Shown here: positions 20,720 to 31,985 of the stretch, piece after piece | Numbering within the stretch: position 1 is the first letter of the stretch | How the letters are laid out: the number at the start of each line of letters is the position of its first letter | Source of the DNA: Rhodoferax lacus | Lineage (GTDB): Bacteria; Pseudomonadota; Gammaproteobacteria; Burkholderiales; Burkholderiaceae_C | Length of the DNA: 64,000 nucleotides | Direction: 5' to 3' | Assembly (NCBI RefSeq): GCF_003415675.1 | Contig: NZ_QFZK01000001.1 | Span: 186,001-250,000, forward strand | Notes under the pieces: model-generated | What the model was told of the DNA's origin: nothing | Seen by the model: only the letters and a program-made list of their open reading frames with translations | Databases searched by the model: none | Translations under genes and position numbers: made by a program

Positions 20720-22033
20720 ATGAACGAGAAAATTGCGCCACGCAAAGTGGAAAAACTGGTTGCCGTCAAAGGCATGAATGACATCCTGCCGCCGGACTCG
20801 GCACGCTGGGAAGCCCTGGAAGACAAGGTGCGCAGCCTGATGCAGCGCTTTGCCTATGAGAACGTGCGCACCCCCATCGTCGAGCCCACCGCGCTGTTTG
20901 TGCGTGGCCTGGGCGAGGTGACCGATATTGTCGAAAAAGAGATGTACTCCTTTGAGGACAGGCTCAACGGCGAGCAGCTCACCCTGCGTCCGGAAAACAC
21001 CGCCGGTGTGGTGCGCGCGGCCATTGAGCATTCGCTGCTCTACAACGGTGGCAAGCGCCTGTACTACATGGGCCCCATGTTCCGCCATGAGCGCCCGCAG
21101 CGCGGCCGTTACCGCCAGTTCCACCAGATTGGCGCCGAGGCCCTGGGCTTTAGCGGCGGCGAGGTGGATGCCGAACTCATTTTGATGGCCAGTGCGCTGT
21201 GGAAGGAACTGGGCCTGGATGACGTGGCCCTGCAACTCAACAGCTTGGGCCAGCCCGAAGAGCGCAACCAGCACCGTGCCGCACTGATTGCCCACTTTGA
21301 GGCGCACCACGACGCGCTCGACGAAGAGGCCAAGCGCCGCCTGCACCTCAATCCCTTGCGCCTGCTCGACAGCAAGAACCCGGCCATGCAGCCGGTGATC
21401 GAAGCCGCACCGCGCCTGCTGGACTTTCTGGGCGAGGCCTCCAGGCGCCACCTGCAAAGCGTGACCGACGTGCTGGACGCCAACGGGGTGGCTTACACCA
21501 TCAACCCGCGCCTGGTGCGCGGCATGGACTACTACAACCTCACCGTGTTCGAGTTTGTGACCACCCGGCTGGGCTCGCAGGGCACGATCTGCGCCGGTGG
21601 CCGCTATGACTACCTGTTCGAGCAAGTGGGCGGCAAGCCGACCCCGGCGGTAGGCTGGGCCATTGGCATCGAGCGCGTGCTGGAGTTGCTCAAGGAGCAG
21701 GGCGCTTTGCCCGTGGCCCCGGCCGTGGATGCCTATGCCGTCGTGCCGGATGTGGCGTCACTGCCCGCCGTCATGGCCTGCCTGCAAACCCTGCGCGCCT
21801 CTGGCACCTCGGTGCTGATGCACGCCAGCACAGCCGAAGGCATGGCCAGCATGAAGTCGCAGTTCAAGCGCGCTGACGCCTCGGGCGCCCGCTTTGCCCT
21901 GGTCTTTGGCGCCGATGAAATGGCCCAGGGCCAGGTCACCGTCAAGGCCTTGCGTGACGCCAGCATCCCGCAGCAGACCCTGGCATTGCCAGAGGCGGCC
22001 CAATGGGCCAAGAGCCTACAATCCACCGCTTAA
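20720..22033 (+). CDS. hisS: Histidyl-tRNA synthetase
   Basis: Class II aminoacyl-tRNA synthetase charging tRNA-His. It has 437 residues. Start context is [16 protein letters not shown]. Motif 2 is [19 protein letters not shown] near residues 115-133. The histidine-specific loops [15 protein letters not shown] and GGRYDYL are present, then motif 3 ([10 protein letters not shown]) and a C-terminal anticodon-binding domain. A paralogous domain, HisZ, is encoded at 29401-30561. Confidence 0.98.
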   Translation: MNEKIAPRKVEKLVAVKGMNDILPPDSARWEALEDKVRSLMQRFAYENVRTPIVEPTALFVRGLGEVTDIVEKEMYSFEDRLNGEQLTLRPENTAGVVRAAIEHSLLYNGGKRLYYMGPMFRHERPQRGRYRQFHQIGAEALGFSGGEVDAELILMASALWKELGLDDVALQLNSLGQPEERNQHRAALIAHFEAHHDALDEEAKRRLHLNPLRLLDSKNPAMQPVIEAAPRLLDFLGEASRRHLQSVTDVLDANGVAYTINPRLVRGMDYYNLTVFEFVTTRLGSQGTICAGGRYDYLFEQVGGKPTPAVGWAIGIERVLELLKEQGALPVAPAVDAYAVVPDVASLPAVMACLQTLRASGTSVLMHASTAEGMASMKSQFKRADASGARFALVFGADEMAQGQVTVKALRDASIPQQTLALPEAAQWAKSLQSTA

Positions 22034-22045
22034 CTCCCAAGTCCC

Positions 22046-22738
22046 ATGGCAAAACATCTAGACCTCGAAGAACAAGAACAGCTTGATGAAATCAAGCATT
22101 TTTGGAAGCAATACGGCAACGCCATCACCTGGGTTCTGATCGCTGTGCTGGGCGCGTACGCCGCCTGGAATGGCTACCAGTACTGGCAGCGCAGCCAGGC
22201 GTCCCAGGCGGCTGCGATGTACGATGAAGTCGAGAAAGTGTCCCGTGAGGGCGATGCCGACAAGCTGCAGCGCGCCTTTGACGACATGAAGTCGCGCTTT
22301 GCCTCTACCGCCTATGCACCGCAAGCCGGCCTGCTGGTGGCCAAGACCCTGTACGAGTCGGGCAAGGTCGACGGCGCCAAGGCAGCCCTGACCTGGGTAG
22401 CAGAAAAATCCGCGGACGCCGGTTACGCCTCGGTAGGCCGTCTGCGTCTGGCGGGCTTGCTGATGGACAGCAAGGCCTATGACGAAGCCCTGAAGGTGCT
22501 GGACACCGGCATGACCGAAGAATTCGCCGCGCTGCAGGCCGACCGTCGGGGCGACATCCTGTTGGCGCAGGGCAAGAAGCCCGAGGCCAAGGAACAATAT
22601 CTCAAAGCCTTCAAGGCCTTTGACGATCGCACAGATTACCGCCGTCTGGTGATGGTCAAGCTCAACAGCCTGGGTGTGGACCCGCTGGCCGATGCCGCTG
22701 CACCCGTGGCTGCAGACAAAGGCGCTGCGTCCAAGTGA
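22046..22738 (+). CDS. YfgM-like tetratricopeptide membrane protein
   Basis: YfgM/ancillary SecYEG translocon subunit family, linking the Sec translocon to periplasmic chaperones in E. coli. It has 230 residues: a short cytoplasmic N-terminus, one signal-anchor helix (AITWVLIAVLGAYAAWNGYQYW, about 28-49), then periplasmic TPR helices (YAPQAGLLVAKTLYESGKVDGAK, LRLAGLLMDSKAYDEAL). It sits between hisS and bamB exactly as in E. coli. Its stop overlaps the bamB GTG (GTGA), indicating coupling. Confidence 0.9.
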   Translation: MAKHLDLEEQEQLDEIKHFWKQYGNAITWVLIAVLGAYAAWNGYQYWQRSQASQAAAMYDEVEKVSREGDADKLQRAFDDMKSRFASTAYAPQAGLLVAKTLYESGKVDGAKAALTWVAEKSADAGYASVGRLRLAGLLMDSKAYDEALKVLDTGMTEEFAALQADRRGDILLAQGKKPEAKEQYLKAFKAFDDRTDYRRLVMVKLNSLGVDPLADAAAPVAADKGAASK

Positions 22739-23874
22739 GTGATTTAACCGTTCGGAGCAAGCCGGTCATGCGCAGTCTTTTTGCAATGCTGTTGGTCTCC
22801 CTGTTGGCAGCTTGTGCCGGAGTCGACAGGCCCAAGCCAGCCCCCTTGCCGGAAAACGTTCCCCTGCTGGGCGTGCGCGCAGTCTGGTCTGTGGCGATTG
22901 GCTCGGTCGACTTTCCCCTGGATGTGCGGGTGGTGGACGGACGCGCCTACCTGGCTTCTACCGACGGCACCGTGGCGGTGCTGGACGCGCAAACCGGTGC
23001 CGACGTCTGGCGCACCAAGCTCGATACCCCCTTGAGTGCCGGGGTGGGTAGTGATGGCCGCTACGCCGCTGTGGTCAGCCGCACCAGTGAACTGCTGGTG
23101 CTGGACGCAGGCAAGCTGGTGTGGAAGCAAAAGCTCAAGGCGCTGACCCTGACCGCACCCCTGGTTGCGGGTGGCCGGGTCTTTACGCTGTCGGCCGACC
23201 GAACCGTCGTGGCCTTTGATGCCGCCAGTGGCCAACGCCTGTGGCAGCAACAAAAAGCGGGCGACGCCCTGGTGCTGGGACAGTCCGGCCTGTTGACTGC
23301 TGTGGGTGACACGTTGGTGGTGGGCTATGGCGGCCGGGTGGCCGGCCTGAACCCTCTGACCGGTGCCACGCGGTGGGAAACAGCGGTTGTGAGCGCGCGC
23401 GGGACCAATGAAGTCGAACGCTTGGTGGATGTGGTCTCCGGCTACAGCCGTGAAGGCAACCAAATCTGTGTACGGGCCTTCCAATATGCCGTGGCCTGCC
23501 TGGATGCTTCCACCGGAAAATCGCTCTGGAGCAAACCGGCCAACGGCAGCACGGGTGTGGCGGGCGACGCCAGCATGGTGTACGGCACAGAGGCCGACGG
23601 CAAGCTTTCAGCCTGGAATCGCAAGGACGGCGAGAAAGCCTGGACGCTGGACCGCTACCGTTTCCGTGTGCTGAGCGCACCGCTGGTGGCGGGCCGCTCC
23701 CTGCTCTTTGGCGATGACGCCGGCAATCTGCATGTGCTGTCCAAGACCGATGGTGCCCCCTTGAACCGGATCAAGACCGATGATTCCGGCCTTTCCGTGG
23801 CACCTGTACTGGCTGGCAAGACTTTGCTGGTGGTGAGTCGCCGCGGCACTGTTTACGCGTTCCGGCCTGAGTAG
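22735..23874 (+). CDS. bamB: Outer membrane assembly lipoprotein BamB
   Basis: Eight-bladed beta-propeller lipoprotein of the BAM complex. From GTG 22735 it has 379 residues with the lipobox LLAAC at C27; an ATG at 22768 would give a more usual signal length with C16. PQQ-like repeats recur: VAVLDAQTGADVWRTKL, VVAFDAASGQRLWQQQ, VAGLNPLTGATRWETAV, LSAWNRKDGEKAWTLD. The yfgM-bamB-der order is conserved across Proteobacteria. It works with BamD, encoded about 10 kb upstream. Confidence 0.95.
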   Translation: MSDLTVRSKPVMRSLFAMLLVSLLAACAGVDRPKPAPLPENVPLLGVRAVWSVAIGSVDFPLDVRVVDGRAYLASTDGTVAVLDAQTGADVWRTKLDTPLSAGVGSDGRYAAVVSRTSELLVLDAGKLVWKQKLKALTLTAPLVAGGRVFTLSADRTVVAFDAASGQRLWQQQKAGDALVLGQSGLLTAVGDTLVVGYGGRVAGLNPLTGATRWETAVVSARGTNEVERLVDVVSGYSREGNQICVRAFQYAVACLDASTGKSLWSKPANGSTGVAGDASMVYGTEADGKLSAWNRKDGEKAWTLDRYRFRVLSAPLVAGRSLLFGDDAGNLHVLSKTDGAPLNRIKTDDSGLSVAPVLAGKTLLVVSRRGTVYAFRPE

Positions 23875-23890
23875 GCCCTTTTAAGCATTC

Positions 23891-25228
23891 ATGAAACCCG
23901 TAATAGCGCTGGTGGGCCGACCCAATGTCGGCAAGTCCACCCTTTTCAACCGCCTGACCAAAACGCGTGATGCCATTGTGGCGGACTACGCCGGGCTGAC
24001 GCGGGACCGCCACTATGGCAATGGTGCCCAGGGCAAACACGAGTACATCGTGATTGACACCGGCGGTTTCGAGCCCGATGCCCTGACCGGCATCTACAAG
24101 GAAATGGCCAAGCAAACCCGCCAGGCTGTCGCCGAAGCCGATGTGGTGGTGTTTGTGGTGGACGCTCGCGCTGGCGTGTCGGCACAAGACCACGACATTG
24201 CCAAGTACCTGCGCAAACTGGGCAAGCCCTGCCTGCTGGTGGCCAACAAGGCCGAGGGTATGACGCAGGGCATTCAGTTGGGCGAGTTCTTTGAGTTGGG
24301 CCTGGGTGAGGTGGTGCCTGTATCTGCCTCGCACGGCCAGGGCATCAAGGCCCTGGTGGACATGGCACTGGCACCCCTGCACCTGCCCGAAGACGGCGAG
24401 CCCGAGCCCGAGCAAGACCCCGGCGTCATCAAGCTGGCCGTGGCGGGCCGCCCCAATGTGGGCAAGTCCACGCTGATCAACACCTGGCTGGGTGAAGAGC
24501 GCCTGGTGGCCTTTGACATGCCGGGCACAACGCGTGACGCCATCTCGGTGCCGTTTGAGCGCAATGGCCAACGTTTCGAGTTGGTGGACACGGCTGGCTT
24601 GCGTCGCAAGGGCCAGGTGTTTGAGGCCATTGAAAAATTCTCGGTGGTCAAGACCCTGCAGGCCATTGAATCTGCCAGCGTCGTGCTGCTGTTGATCGAT
24701 GCCACGCAGAGCGTGACCGATCAGGATGCCCACATTGCGGGCTACATCCTGGAGTCGGGCCGCGCCGTGGTGATTGCCATCAACAAGTGGGACGCCGTGG
24801 ACGAATACCAGCGCGAGTTGGTCAAGCGCGCCATGGAAACCCGCATGGGCTTCCTGAAATTTGCCACCGTGCACTACATCTCGGCCCAGAAGCGCCAAGG
24901 CCTGGGGCCGGTGTGGGACTCGATTGCCCAAGCCCACCGCTCGGCCAACTGCAAGATGCCCACGCCGATGCTCACCCGCCTGCTGCTCGAAGCCGTGCAG
25001 TTCCAGACGCCCAAGAAGACCGGCATGTACCGCCCCAAGATGCGTTACGCCCACCAGGGTGGCATGAATCCGCCCATCATCGTGATTCATGGCAACTCGC
25101 TGGAGCATGTGACCGAGACCTACAAGCGCTTTCTGGAAGGGCGCTTCCGCAAGGAGTTCGATCTAGTGGGCACACCCCTGCGCATCCAGATGAAGAGTGC
25201 GTCCAACCCCTACGCCGACAAGGATTAG
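23891..25228 (+). CDS. der: Ribosome assembly GTPase Der (EngA)
   Basis: Double-domain GTPase essential for 50S subunit maturation. It has 445 residues. G domain 1 shows [12 protein letters not shown] (about 8-19), DTGGFE and NKAEG. G domain 2 shows a second [12 protein letters not shown] near 186-197, DTAG and NKWDAVD. A KH-like C-terminal domain carries [18 protein letters not shown]. An intrinsic terminator follows the stop by about 30 bases, so der ends this operon. Confidence 0.98.
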   Translation: MKPVIALVGRPNVGKSTLFNRLTKTRDAIVADYAGLTRDRHYGNGAQGKHEYIVIDTGGFEPDALTGIYKEMAKQTRQAVAEADVVVFVVDARAGVSAQDHDIAKYLRKLGKPCLLVANKAEGMTQGIQLGEFFELGLGEVVPVSASHGQGIKALVDMALAPLHLPEDGEPEPEQDPGVIKLAVAGRPNVGKSTLINTWLGEERLVAFDMPGTTRDAISVPFERNGQRFELVDTAGLRRKGQVFEAIEKFSVVKTLQAIESASVVLLLIDATQSVTDQDAHIAGYILESGRAVVIAINKWDAVDEYQRELVKRAMETRMGFLKFATVHYISAQKRQGLGPVWDSIAQAHRSANCKMPTPMLTRLLLEAVQFQTPKKTGMYRPKMRYAHQGGMNPPIIVIHGNSLEHVTETYKRFLEGRFRKEFDLVGTPLRIQMKSASNPYADKD

Positions 25229-25256
25229 CCGGCGCTTTTCTTTACAGCTAATTTAT

Positions 25257-25280
25257 GACCGCCTTGCGGCGGTTCTCTTT
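25257..25280 (+). terminator. Intrinsic terminator after der
   Basis: ACCGCC (25258-25263) pairs perfectly with GGCGGT (25268-25273) around TTGC, with a possible extra G-U pair, followed by TCTCTTT (25274-25280). A compact GC stem with a T-rich tail is a standard rho-independent terminator. Confidence 0.75.
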
Positions 25281-25285
25281 AACTG

Positions 25286-25294
25286 TGCTATCTT
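25286..25294 (+). promoter_or_regulatory. Candidate extended -10 promoter for hfq
   Basis: TGCTATCTT (TG, one base, TATCTT) lies 37-45 bases before the hfq GTG and directly after the der terminator, where an hfq promoter is expected. No convincing -35 is present, which is usual for extended -10 sites. Confidence 0.4.
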
Positions 25295-25330
25295 CAGCGC
25301 TTATCAATTTTTTCGAACACGGAAAATATC

Positions 25331-25579
25331 GTGAATAATAAAGGCCAACTCCTTCAAGACCCCTTCCTGAACGCATTGCGTCGGGAGCATGTGCCGGTGT
25401 CCATTTACCTGGTCAACGGTATCAAATTGCAGGGTCAAATCGAATCGTTTGATCAATACGTGGTCTTGCTGCGCAACACCGTCACCCAGATGGTTTACAA
25501 GCATGCCATCTCCACCATCGTCCCCGGCCGTGCTGTGTCATTCAGTGCAGGCGGTGAAGAGCAAGCCCCTGCGGCCTGA
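25331..25579 (+). CDS. hfq: RNA chaperone Hfq
   Basis: Hexameric Sm-like RNA chaperone that pairs small RNAs with mRNAs. It has 82 residues. Sm1 is [28 protein letters not shown] and Sm2 is [10 protein letters not shown] with the conserved YKHA (residues near 55-58). The tail is short (about 15 residues), as in other Betaproteobacteria. The start is GTG at 25331 behind a weak GGA. hflX follows after 48 bases. Confidence 0.98.
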   Translation: MNNKGQLLQDPFLNALRREHVPVSIYLVNGIKLQGQIESFDQYVVLLRNTVTQMVYKHAISTIVPGRAVSFSAGGEEQAPAA

Positions 25580-25627
25580 TCTGACGGCCCATTCAGGGGT
25601 GGGCGCTCTGGCGCTCTGGTTGTCCCA

Positions 25628-26797
25628 TTGACCGCGCACGCACAAGCCAAGGCCAACACCATCCTGGTCGGTGTGGATTTGGGCCTTCCCCATTTCGACG
25701 GCGAACTCGAAGAGCTGGGCCTCTTGGCCCAGACGGCTGGCATGCATCCTGTGGCCAGGGTCACCTGCAAGCGCCGCGCGCCTGACGCCGCCCTGTTCAT
25801 AGGCTCGGGCAAGGCCGACGAAATCAAGATGCTTGCAGCCCAGGTGGGTGCCACCGAGGTGCTGTTTGACCAGTCGCTCAGCCCCGGCCAGCAGCGCAAT
25901 CTGGAGCGGCATCTGGAGATGCCGGTCAATGACCGCACCTTCCTGATCCTGGAAATCTTTGCCCAGCGCGCCCGCAGCCACGAGGGCAAGTTGCAGGTGG
26001 AGCTCGCCCGTCTGCAATACCTCAGCACACGCTTGGTGCGGCGCTGGTCGCACTTGGAGCGCCAGAGTGGCGGCATCGGCATGCGTGGCGGCCCGGGCGA
26101 GGCACAGATCGAGCTGGACCGGCGCATGATCGGCGAGACCATCAAGCGCACCAAGGAGCGCCTGTCCAAGGTCAAGAAGCAGCGCCAGACCCAGCGGCGC
26201 CAGCGCGAGCGGCGCGACGCCTTCAACATCTCGCTGATTGGCTACACCAACGCGGGCAAATCCACGCTGTTCAATGCGCTGGTCAAGGCCCGCGCCTATG
26301 CGGCCGACCAGCTGTTTGCCACGCTGGACACCACGACCCGACAACTTTACCTGGGAGACGCGGCGCGCTCTGTGTCTCTCTCTGACACCGTGGGTTTCAT
26401 CCGCGACCTGCCGCACGGACTGGTGGATGCCTTCCAGGCCACACTGCAGGAAGCCGTTGACGCCGATCTGCTGCTTCATGTGGTGGACGCCTCCAATGCC
26501 GACTACGTGGAGCAGATCGCCCAGGTGCAGCGCGTGCTGACAGAAATCGGTGCCCAAGACATTCCGCAACTGCTGGTGTTCAACAAGACCGATGCTTTGT
26601 CCCCGGACCAGCAACCGCTGCGGCTGGTGGATGAGTATGAAATCGATGGTGTGCAAACACCACGGGTCTTTGTAAGTGCCAGGAACGCGCAAGGCCTGGC
26701 CGAGTTGCGGCAGACCCTGTCAGCTTTGGTAGCCGCCGCGAAGCCTGCGGACAATCTGACGGACTATGCCCCTGAGAATGGCGGGGCTGCAACGTGA
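25628..26797 (+). CDS. hflX: Ribosome-splitting GTPase HflX
   Basis: GTPase that rescues stalled or heat-damaged ribosomes. It has 389 residues. The N-terminal ATP-binding/glycine-rich domain includes GSGKADEIK and GGPGEAQIELDRR, and the TRAFAC G domain has GYTNAGKSTLFNAL near 204-217, DTVGFIRDLP and FNKTDAL. The start is TTG at 25628. It belongs to the hfq-hflX-hflK-hflC cluster. A promoter candidate for hflK overlaps its stop. Confidence 0.96.
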   Translation: MTAHAQAKANTILVGVDLGLPHFDGELEELGLLAQTAGMHPVARVTCKRRAPDAALFIGSGKADEIKMLAAQVGATEVLFDQSLSPGQQRNLERHLEMPVNDRTFLILEIFAQRARSHEGKLQVELARLQYLSTRLVRRWSHLERQSGGIGMRGGPGEAQIELDRRMIGETIKRTKERLSKVKKQRQTQRRQRERRDAFNISLIGYTNAGKSTLFNALVKARAYAADQLFATLDTTTRQLYLGDAARSVSLSDTVGFIRDLPHGLVDAFQATLQEAVDADLLLHVVDASNADYVEQIAQVQRVLTEIGAQDIPQLLVFNKTDALSPDQQPLRLVDEYEIDGVQTPRVFVSARNAQGLAELRQTLSALVAAAKPADNLTDYAPENGGAAT

Positions 26798-26827
26798 TTG
26801 GGCACAATCGGTTCAAAGCCATATAAG
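26798..26827 (+). promoter_or_regulatory. Candidate sigma-70 promoter for hflK
   Basis: TTGGGC (26798-26803), 18 bases, then TATAAG (26822-26827). The predicted transcription start, about 26834, falls on top of the first possible hflK ATG (26836). That argues for translation from 26875 instead, which has its own GGAG. Confidence 0.45.
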
Positions 26828-26874
26828 TTGAAACAATGAAATCACTACCTACCCGGTTCGACTGGAGCATGCCC

Positions 26875-28221
26875 ATGCAGGGACTCAAGCGCGTCTTCAA
26901 TTTGAATGATTCCCGCTGGGGTCGCAGTGGCGAGAAGTCTGATGAGGCTGGCAAGCCGGCGGACGGAACTCCTGACAGCGAGCCTCCCAAGCAGCCCGCG
27001 CCAGACCGGCGCCCCCAGAACACCAATTCCGGCCCGCCGGATCTGGATGAGCTGTGGCGCGATTTCAACCGCAAGCTCGGCAGCCTGTTTGGCAACAAGC
27101 CCGCGGGCTCTCAGGGCGGTGGCACGGGCGGTGCAGGCGGCAACGGTGGATTCCAGCCCGACATGAAGACGGCCGGTGTGGGCATTGGCCTGATTCTGGG
27201 TGTGCTGCTGTTGATCTGGTTGGGCACCGGCTTCTTCATCGTTCAGGAAGGCCAACAGGCCGTTATCACCCAGTTTGGCCGCTACAAGTCCACAGTGAAC
27301 GCCGGTTTCAACTGGCGCCTGCCGTACCCCATACAGCGCCACGAACTGGTGTTTGTGACGCAGATCCGCTCGGTGGACATAGGCCGCGACACGGTGCTCA
27401 AGGCCACCGGCCTGAAAGAGTCGGCCATGCTGACCCAGGATGAAAACATTCTGGACATCAAGTTCGCGGTGCAATACCGCCTGAACGATGCGCGCGCCTT
27501 CTTGTTTGAGAGCAAGAACCCCACCGACGCCGTGGTGCAGGCGGCTGAGACTGCTGTGCGCGAAGTCATAGGCCGCATGCGCATGGATGCTGCCCTGTCT
27601 GAAGAGCGCGACCAGATCGCCCCCCAGGTCCGCACTCTGATGCAGGCGATTCTGGACCGTTACAACGTGGGTATTGAAGTGGTGGGCATTAACCTGCAGC
27701 AGGGCGGCGTGCGTCCGCCTGAGCAGGTGCAGGCCTCGTTTGACGATGTGCTCAAGGCCGGGCAAGAGCGTGAGCGTGCCAAGAACGAAGCGCAAGCCTA
27801 TGCCAACGATGTGATTCCCCGCGCCGTGGGTTCCGCCTCGCGCCTGAAGGAAGAGGCCGACGCTTACAAGGCACGGGTGGTAGCCCAGGCCCAGGGTGAT
27901 GCCCAGCGTTTCCGCTCGGTGTTTGCCGAATACCAGAAGGCACCCCAGGTAACCCGTGACCGCATGTACCTGGACACCATGCAGCAGATCTACACCAACG
28001 TGACCAAGGTGGTGGTGGAGTCCAAGCAGGGCTCCAACATGCTGTATCTGCCGCTGGACAAGGTTTTGCAGATGAATGGTGCCTCTGCCGGATCGGCCGA
28101 TGCCGCCACCAGTGCGGCTGCCAGCACCACGGTGTTGCCTGCCGTGCCTGCCGCCAACAACAATGCCTCGGACGCCCGGGCCCGCGACGCTGCTCGCACC
28201 CGTGACCGTGACGTTCGCTAG
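26875..28221 (+). CDS. hflK: FtsH protease modulator HflK
   Basis: Membrane SPFH/band 7 protein that with HflC forms a cage around the FtsH protease. It has 448 residues from ATG 26875, chosen for a GGAG seven bases upstream; an ATG at 26836 would add 13. A Gly/Pro/Asn-rich cytoplasmic N-terminus precedes a membrane helix (GIGLILGVLLLIWLGTGFFIV), then the band 7 domain (QQAVITQFGRYKS to QAYANDVIPRAVGSASR). The C-terminus is an Ala-rich tail ending in RDR repeats. hflC begins nine bases later. Confidence 0.96.
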   Translation: MQGLKRVFNLNDSRWGRSGEKSDEAGKPADGTPDSEPPKQPAPDRRPQNTNSGPPDLDELWRDFNRKLGSLFGNKPAGSQGGGTGGAGGNGGFQPDMKTAGVGIGLILGVLLLIWLGTGFFIVQEGQQAVITQFGRYKSTVNAGFNWRLPYPIQRHELVFVTQIRSVDIGRDTVLKATGLKESAMLTQDENILDIKFAVQYRLNDARAFLFESKNPTDAVVQAAETAVREVIGRMRMDAALSEERDQIAPQVRTLMQAILDRYNVGIEVVGINLQQGGVRPPEQVQASFDDVLKAGQERERAKNEAQAYANDVIPRAVGSASRLKEEADAYKARVVAQAQGDAQRFRSVFAEYQKAPQVTRDRMYLDTMQQIYTNVTKVVVESKQGSNMLYLPLDKVLQMNGASAGSADAATSAAASTTVLPAVPAANNNASDARARDAARTRDRDVR

Positions 28222-28230
28222 GAGCACGCT

Positions 28231-29139
28231 ATGAACCGTATTGGACTTATTCTTTCCTCCCTGCTGGTGCTGTTGGTGCTGGCCAGTTCCACCTTGTTTG
28301 TGGTCGACCAGCGCCAGTTTGGCGTGGTCTATGCCCTGGGTCAGATCAAGGAAGTGATCACCGAGCCTGGCCTCAACTTCAAGCTGCCGCCGCCGTTCCA
28401 GAACGTTTCCTACATCGACAAGCGCCTGCTCACGCTCGACAGCTCCGACTCCGAGCCCATGCTCACGGCCGAGAAGCAGCGCGTGGTGATTGACTGGTAT
28501 GTGCGCTGGCGTATTACCGGCCCCACCGAGTACATCCGCAACGTGGGCCTGAATGAGGGCGCTGGTGCCCTGCAGCTCAACCGCGTGGTGCGCAATGCCT
28601 TTCAGGAAGAGATCAACAAACGCACGGTGAAGGAGTTGCTGTCCCTCAAGCGCGAAGCCCTGATGGAGGATGTGAAGGCCGAGGTGCTGGACAAGGTGCG
28701 CGGTGCTAAACCCTGGGGCGTGGACGTGGTGGATGTGCGTATCACCCGTGTGGACTATGTGGAAGCCATTACCGAGTCGGTCTATCGCCGCATGGAGGCC
28801 GAGCGCAAGCGTGTGGCCAACGAGCTGCGTTCCACCGGTGCGGCCGAAGGTGAAAAAATCCGCGCTGATGCCGACCGCCAGCGCGAAGTGACGATTGCCA
28901 ATGCCTACCGCGACGCCCAGAAGATCAAGGGCGAGGGTGATGCCGAAGCCGCGCGCATTTACGGCGAATCCTTTGGAAAGGACCCGCAGTTTGCCCAGTT
29001 CTACCGCAGCCTGGATGCCTACAAGGCCAGCTTTGCCAACAAGAGCGACGTGATGGTGCTGGACCCGACCAGCAGCGAGTTCTTCAAGGTGTTCCGCAAT
29101 GGCGGCGCGGGTGGCAACAGCGCGCCCGCCAAAAAGTAG
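28231..29139 (+). CDS. hflC: FtsH protease modulator HflC
   Basis: Partner of HflK; periplasm-facing SPFH protein of 302 residues. The N-terminal membrane helix (IGLILSSLLVLLVLASSTLFVV) is followed by the band 7 domain (DQRQFGVVYALGQIKEVITEPGLNFK) and a long helical stretch (YRRMEAERKRVANELRSTGAAEGEKIRADADRQ region, residues about 190-240) that packs the cage. The start has GGAGCACGCT just upstream. A DUF2065 gene follows. Confidence 0.97.
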   Translation: MNRIGLILSSLLVLLVLASSTLFVVDQRQFGVVYALGQIKEVITEPGLNFKLPPPFQNVSYIDKRLLTLDSSDSEPMLTAEKQRVVIDWYVRWRITGPTEYIRNVGLNEGAGALQLNRVVRNAFQEEINKRTVKELLSLKREALMEDVKAEVLDKVRGAKPWGVDVVDVRITRVDYVEAITESVYRRMEAERKRVANELRSTGAAEGEKIRADADRQREVTIANAYRDAQKIKGEGDAEAARIYGESFGKDPQFAQFYRSLDAYKASFANKSDVMVLDPTSSEFFKVFRNGGAGGNSAPAKK

Positions 29140-29155
29140 CCGCGGGTCTCACAAA

Positions 29156-29347
29156 GTGGATAGCGATACCCTGTGGATGGCGTTGGCCCTGGTGCTGGTT
29201 ATTGAAGGGCTGTTCCCCTTTATCTCACCGGCCAACTGGCGCCGCACCTTCGCCCAGCTGCTGCAGCTCTCGGACGGGCAAATCCGGACCTTCGCCATGG
29301 CCAGCATTTCGGTGGGCTTATTGTTGATTTGGATGCTGGCGCCCTGA
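29156..29347 (+). CDS. DUF2065 small inner-membrane protein (YjeT-like)
   Basis: A 63-residue protein with two membrane helices ([17 protein letters not shown] and [14 protein letters not shown]) separated by a short basic loop, NWRRTFAQL. This is the DUF2065/YjeT family that follows hflC in many Proteobacteria, including E. coli. Start GTG 29156 gives the family length; an ATG at 29099 inside hflC is in frame but would add 19 unlikely residues. A role beside the HflKC-FtsH assembly is guessed from position only. Confidence 0.85.
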   Translation: MDSDTLWMALALVLVIEGLFPFISPANWRRTFAQLLQLSDGQIRTFAMASISVGLLLIWMLAP

Positions 29348-29372
29348 AATACGGCCCCGAGGCCGGTAAAAT
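29344..29372 (+). promoter_or_regulatory. Candidate sigma-70 promoter for hisZ-purA
   Basis: CTGAAA (29344-29349), 17 bases, then TAAAAT (29367-29372), 28 bases before the hisZ ATG. The -10 context GGTAAAATCCCTG is of a kind often seen in front of housekeeping genes in Burkholderiales. Confidence 0.5.
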
Positions 29373-29400
29373 CCCTGTTTTAACAGCCTCCCTCAAATCC

Positions 29401-30561
29401 ATGTCTGCTTGGGTCCTGCCGGATCACATTGCCGATGTGCTGCCTTCCGAGGCCCGCCACATCGAAGAAATACGTCGAGACTTGCTGGACATGGCGCGTT
29501 GCTATGGCTACGAGCTCGTCATGCCCCCGCTTCTGGAACACCTGGAGTCGCTGTTGTCTGGCACTGGCGAGGCGCTGGACCTGCAAACCTTCAAACTGGT
29601 CGATCAACTCTCGGGCCGCATGATGGGTCTGCGTGCTGACAGCACACCCCAGGTTGCCCGCATTGATGCCCACTTGCTCAACCGCCGCGGCGTGGCGCGC
29701 CTGTGCTACTGCGGCCCGGTGCTGCATACCCGCCCGGGTGGCCCACACGCCAGCCGCGAGCCACTGCAGTTTGGCGCCGAAATCTATGGCCATGCCGGGC
29801 TGGAAGCCGATCTTGAAATCCTGACTCTGGCACTCGATGCCCTGCGTTCAGCCAATGTCGGGCCCCTCACGGTGGACCTGGCCAACGCCCGCATCGTCAG
29901 TGCCCTGCTCAAGGCGTCGGGTCTGACCGCTGCCGAGCAGGACTTGGTGCATGCAGCACTGGCTGGCAAGGACGCCTCCGAGTTGCGCGTGCTGACCCGC
30001 CAATGCCCGCCCGACATTGCCATCGCCATCCAGAGCCTGGTAGAGCTGTATGGTGACGCCCGGGTGCTGGATAAAGCCGCACAACGGCTGCCGGCCCTGC
30101 CCGAAGTGCAGCAGGCCCTGTCTGAGCTGCAGTGGCTGGGCAAACACATCGCCAGCGCGTTTGATGATGTGTCGGTCAGCTTTGACCTGGCCGACCTGCG
30201 TGGCTACGCCTACTACACCGGCACCCGTTTCTCCATCTACGCGCCGGCCGCGCACGACGCCCTGGCGCGTGGTGGCCGCTACGACGAGGTGGGCTCGGTG
30301 TTCGGGCGCAAGCGCCCGGCCGTGGGCTTCAGCCTGGACGTGAAGGAACTGGCCAGTGCGGCCCAGCTGCGGCCCCTGCGCGCTGCCATCCGCGCCCCTT
30401 GGGGTGAGGATGCGGCCCTGCGCTTGGCCATCGCCGCGCTGCGTCAACAGGGCGAAACAGTGGTCTGCGTGCTGCCAGGGCACGAGAGCGAAGTAGACGA
30501 ATTCCAGTGTGACCGCGAGCTCAAGGAGCAAAGCGGTCAGTGGTCTGTGACAGCAATTTAA
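29401..30561 (+). CDS. hisZ: ATP phosphoribosyltransferase regulatory subunit HisZ
   Basis: HisRS-like paralogue that activates the short form of HisG and makes it sensitive to histidine. It has 386 residues starting [18 protein letters not shown]; an in-frame ATG at 29329 would run through the promoter and is rejected. The class II fold is recognisable ([45 protein letters not shown]) but the charging and tRNA-binding features are missing. hisG is not in the window. purA begins nine bases downstream. Confidence 0.96.
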   Translation: MSAWVLPDHIADVLPSEARHIEEIRRDLLDMARCYGYELVMPPLLEHLESLLSGTGEALDLQTFKLVDQLSGRMMGLRADSTPQVARIDAHLLNRRGVARLCYCGPVLHTRPGGPHASREPLQFGAEIYGHAGLEADLEILTLALDALRSANVGPLTVDLANARIVSALLKASGLTAAEQDLVHAALAGKDASELRVLTRQCPPDIAIAIQSLVELYGDARVLDKAAQRLPALPEVQQALSELQWLGKHIASAFDDVSVSFDLADLRGYAYYTGTRFSIYAPAAHDALARGGRYDEVGSVFGRKRPAVGFSLDVKELASAAQLRPLRAAIRAPWGEDAALRLAIAALRQQGETVVCVLPGHESEVDEFQCDRELKEQSGQWSVTAI

Positions 30562-31947
<1,386 letters not shown>

Positions 31948-31985
31948 ACTGCATTGACCCCCCACGAATACACAGGAGCACACCC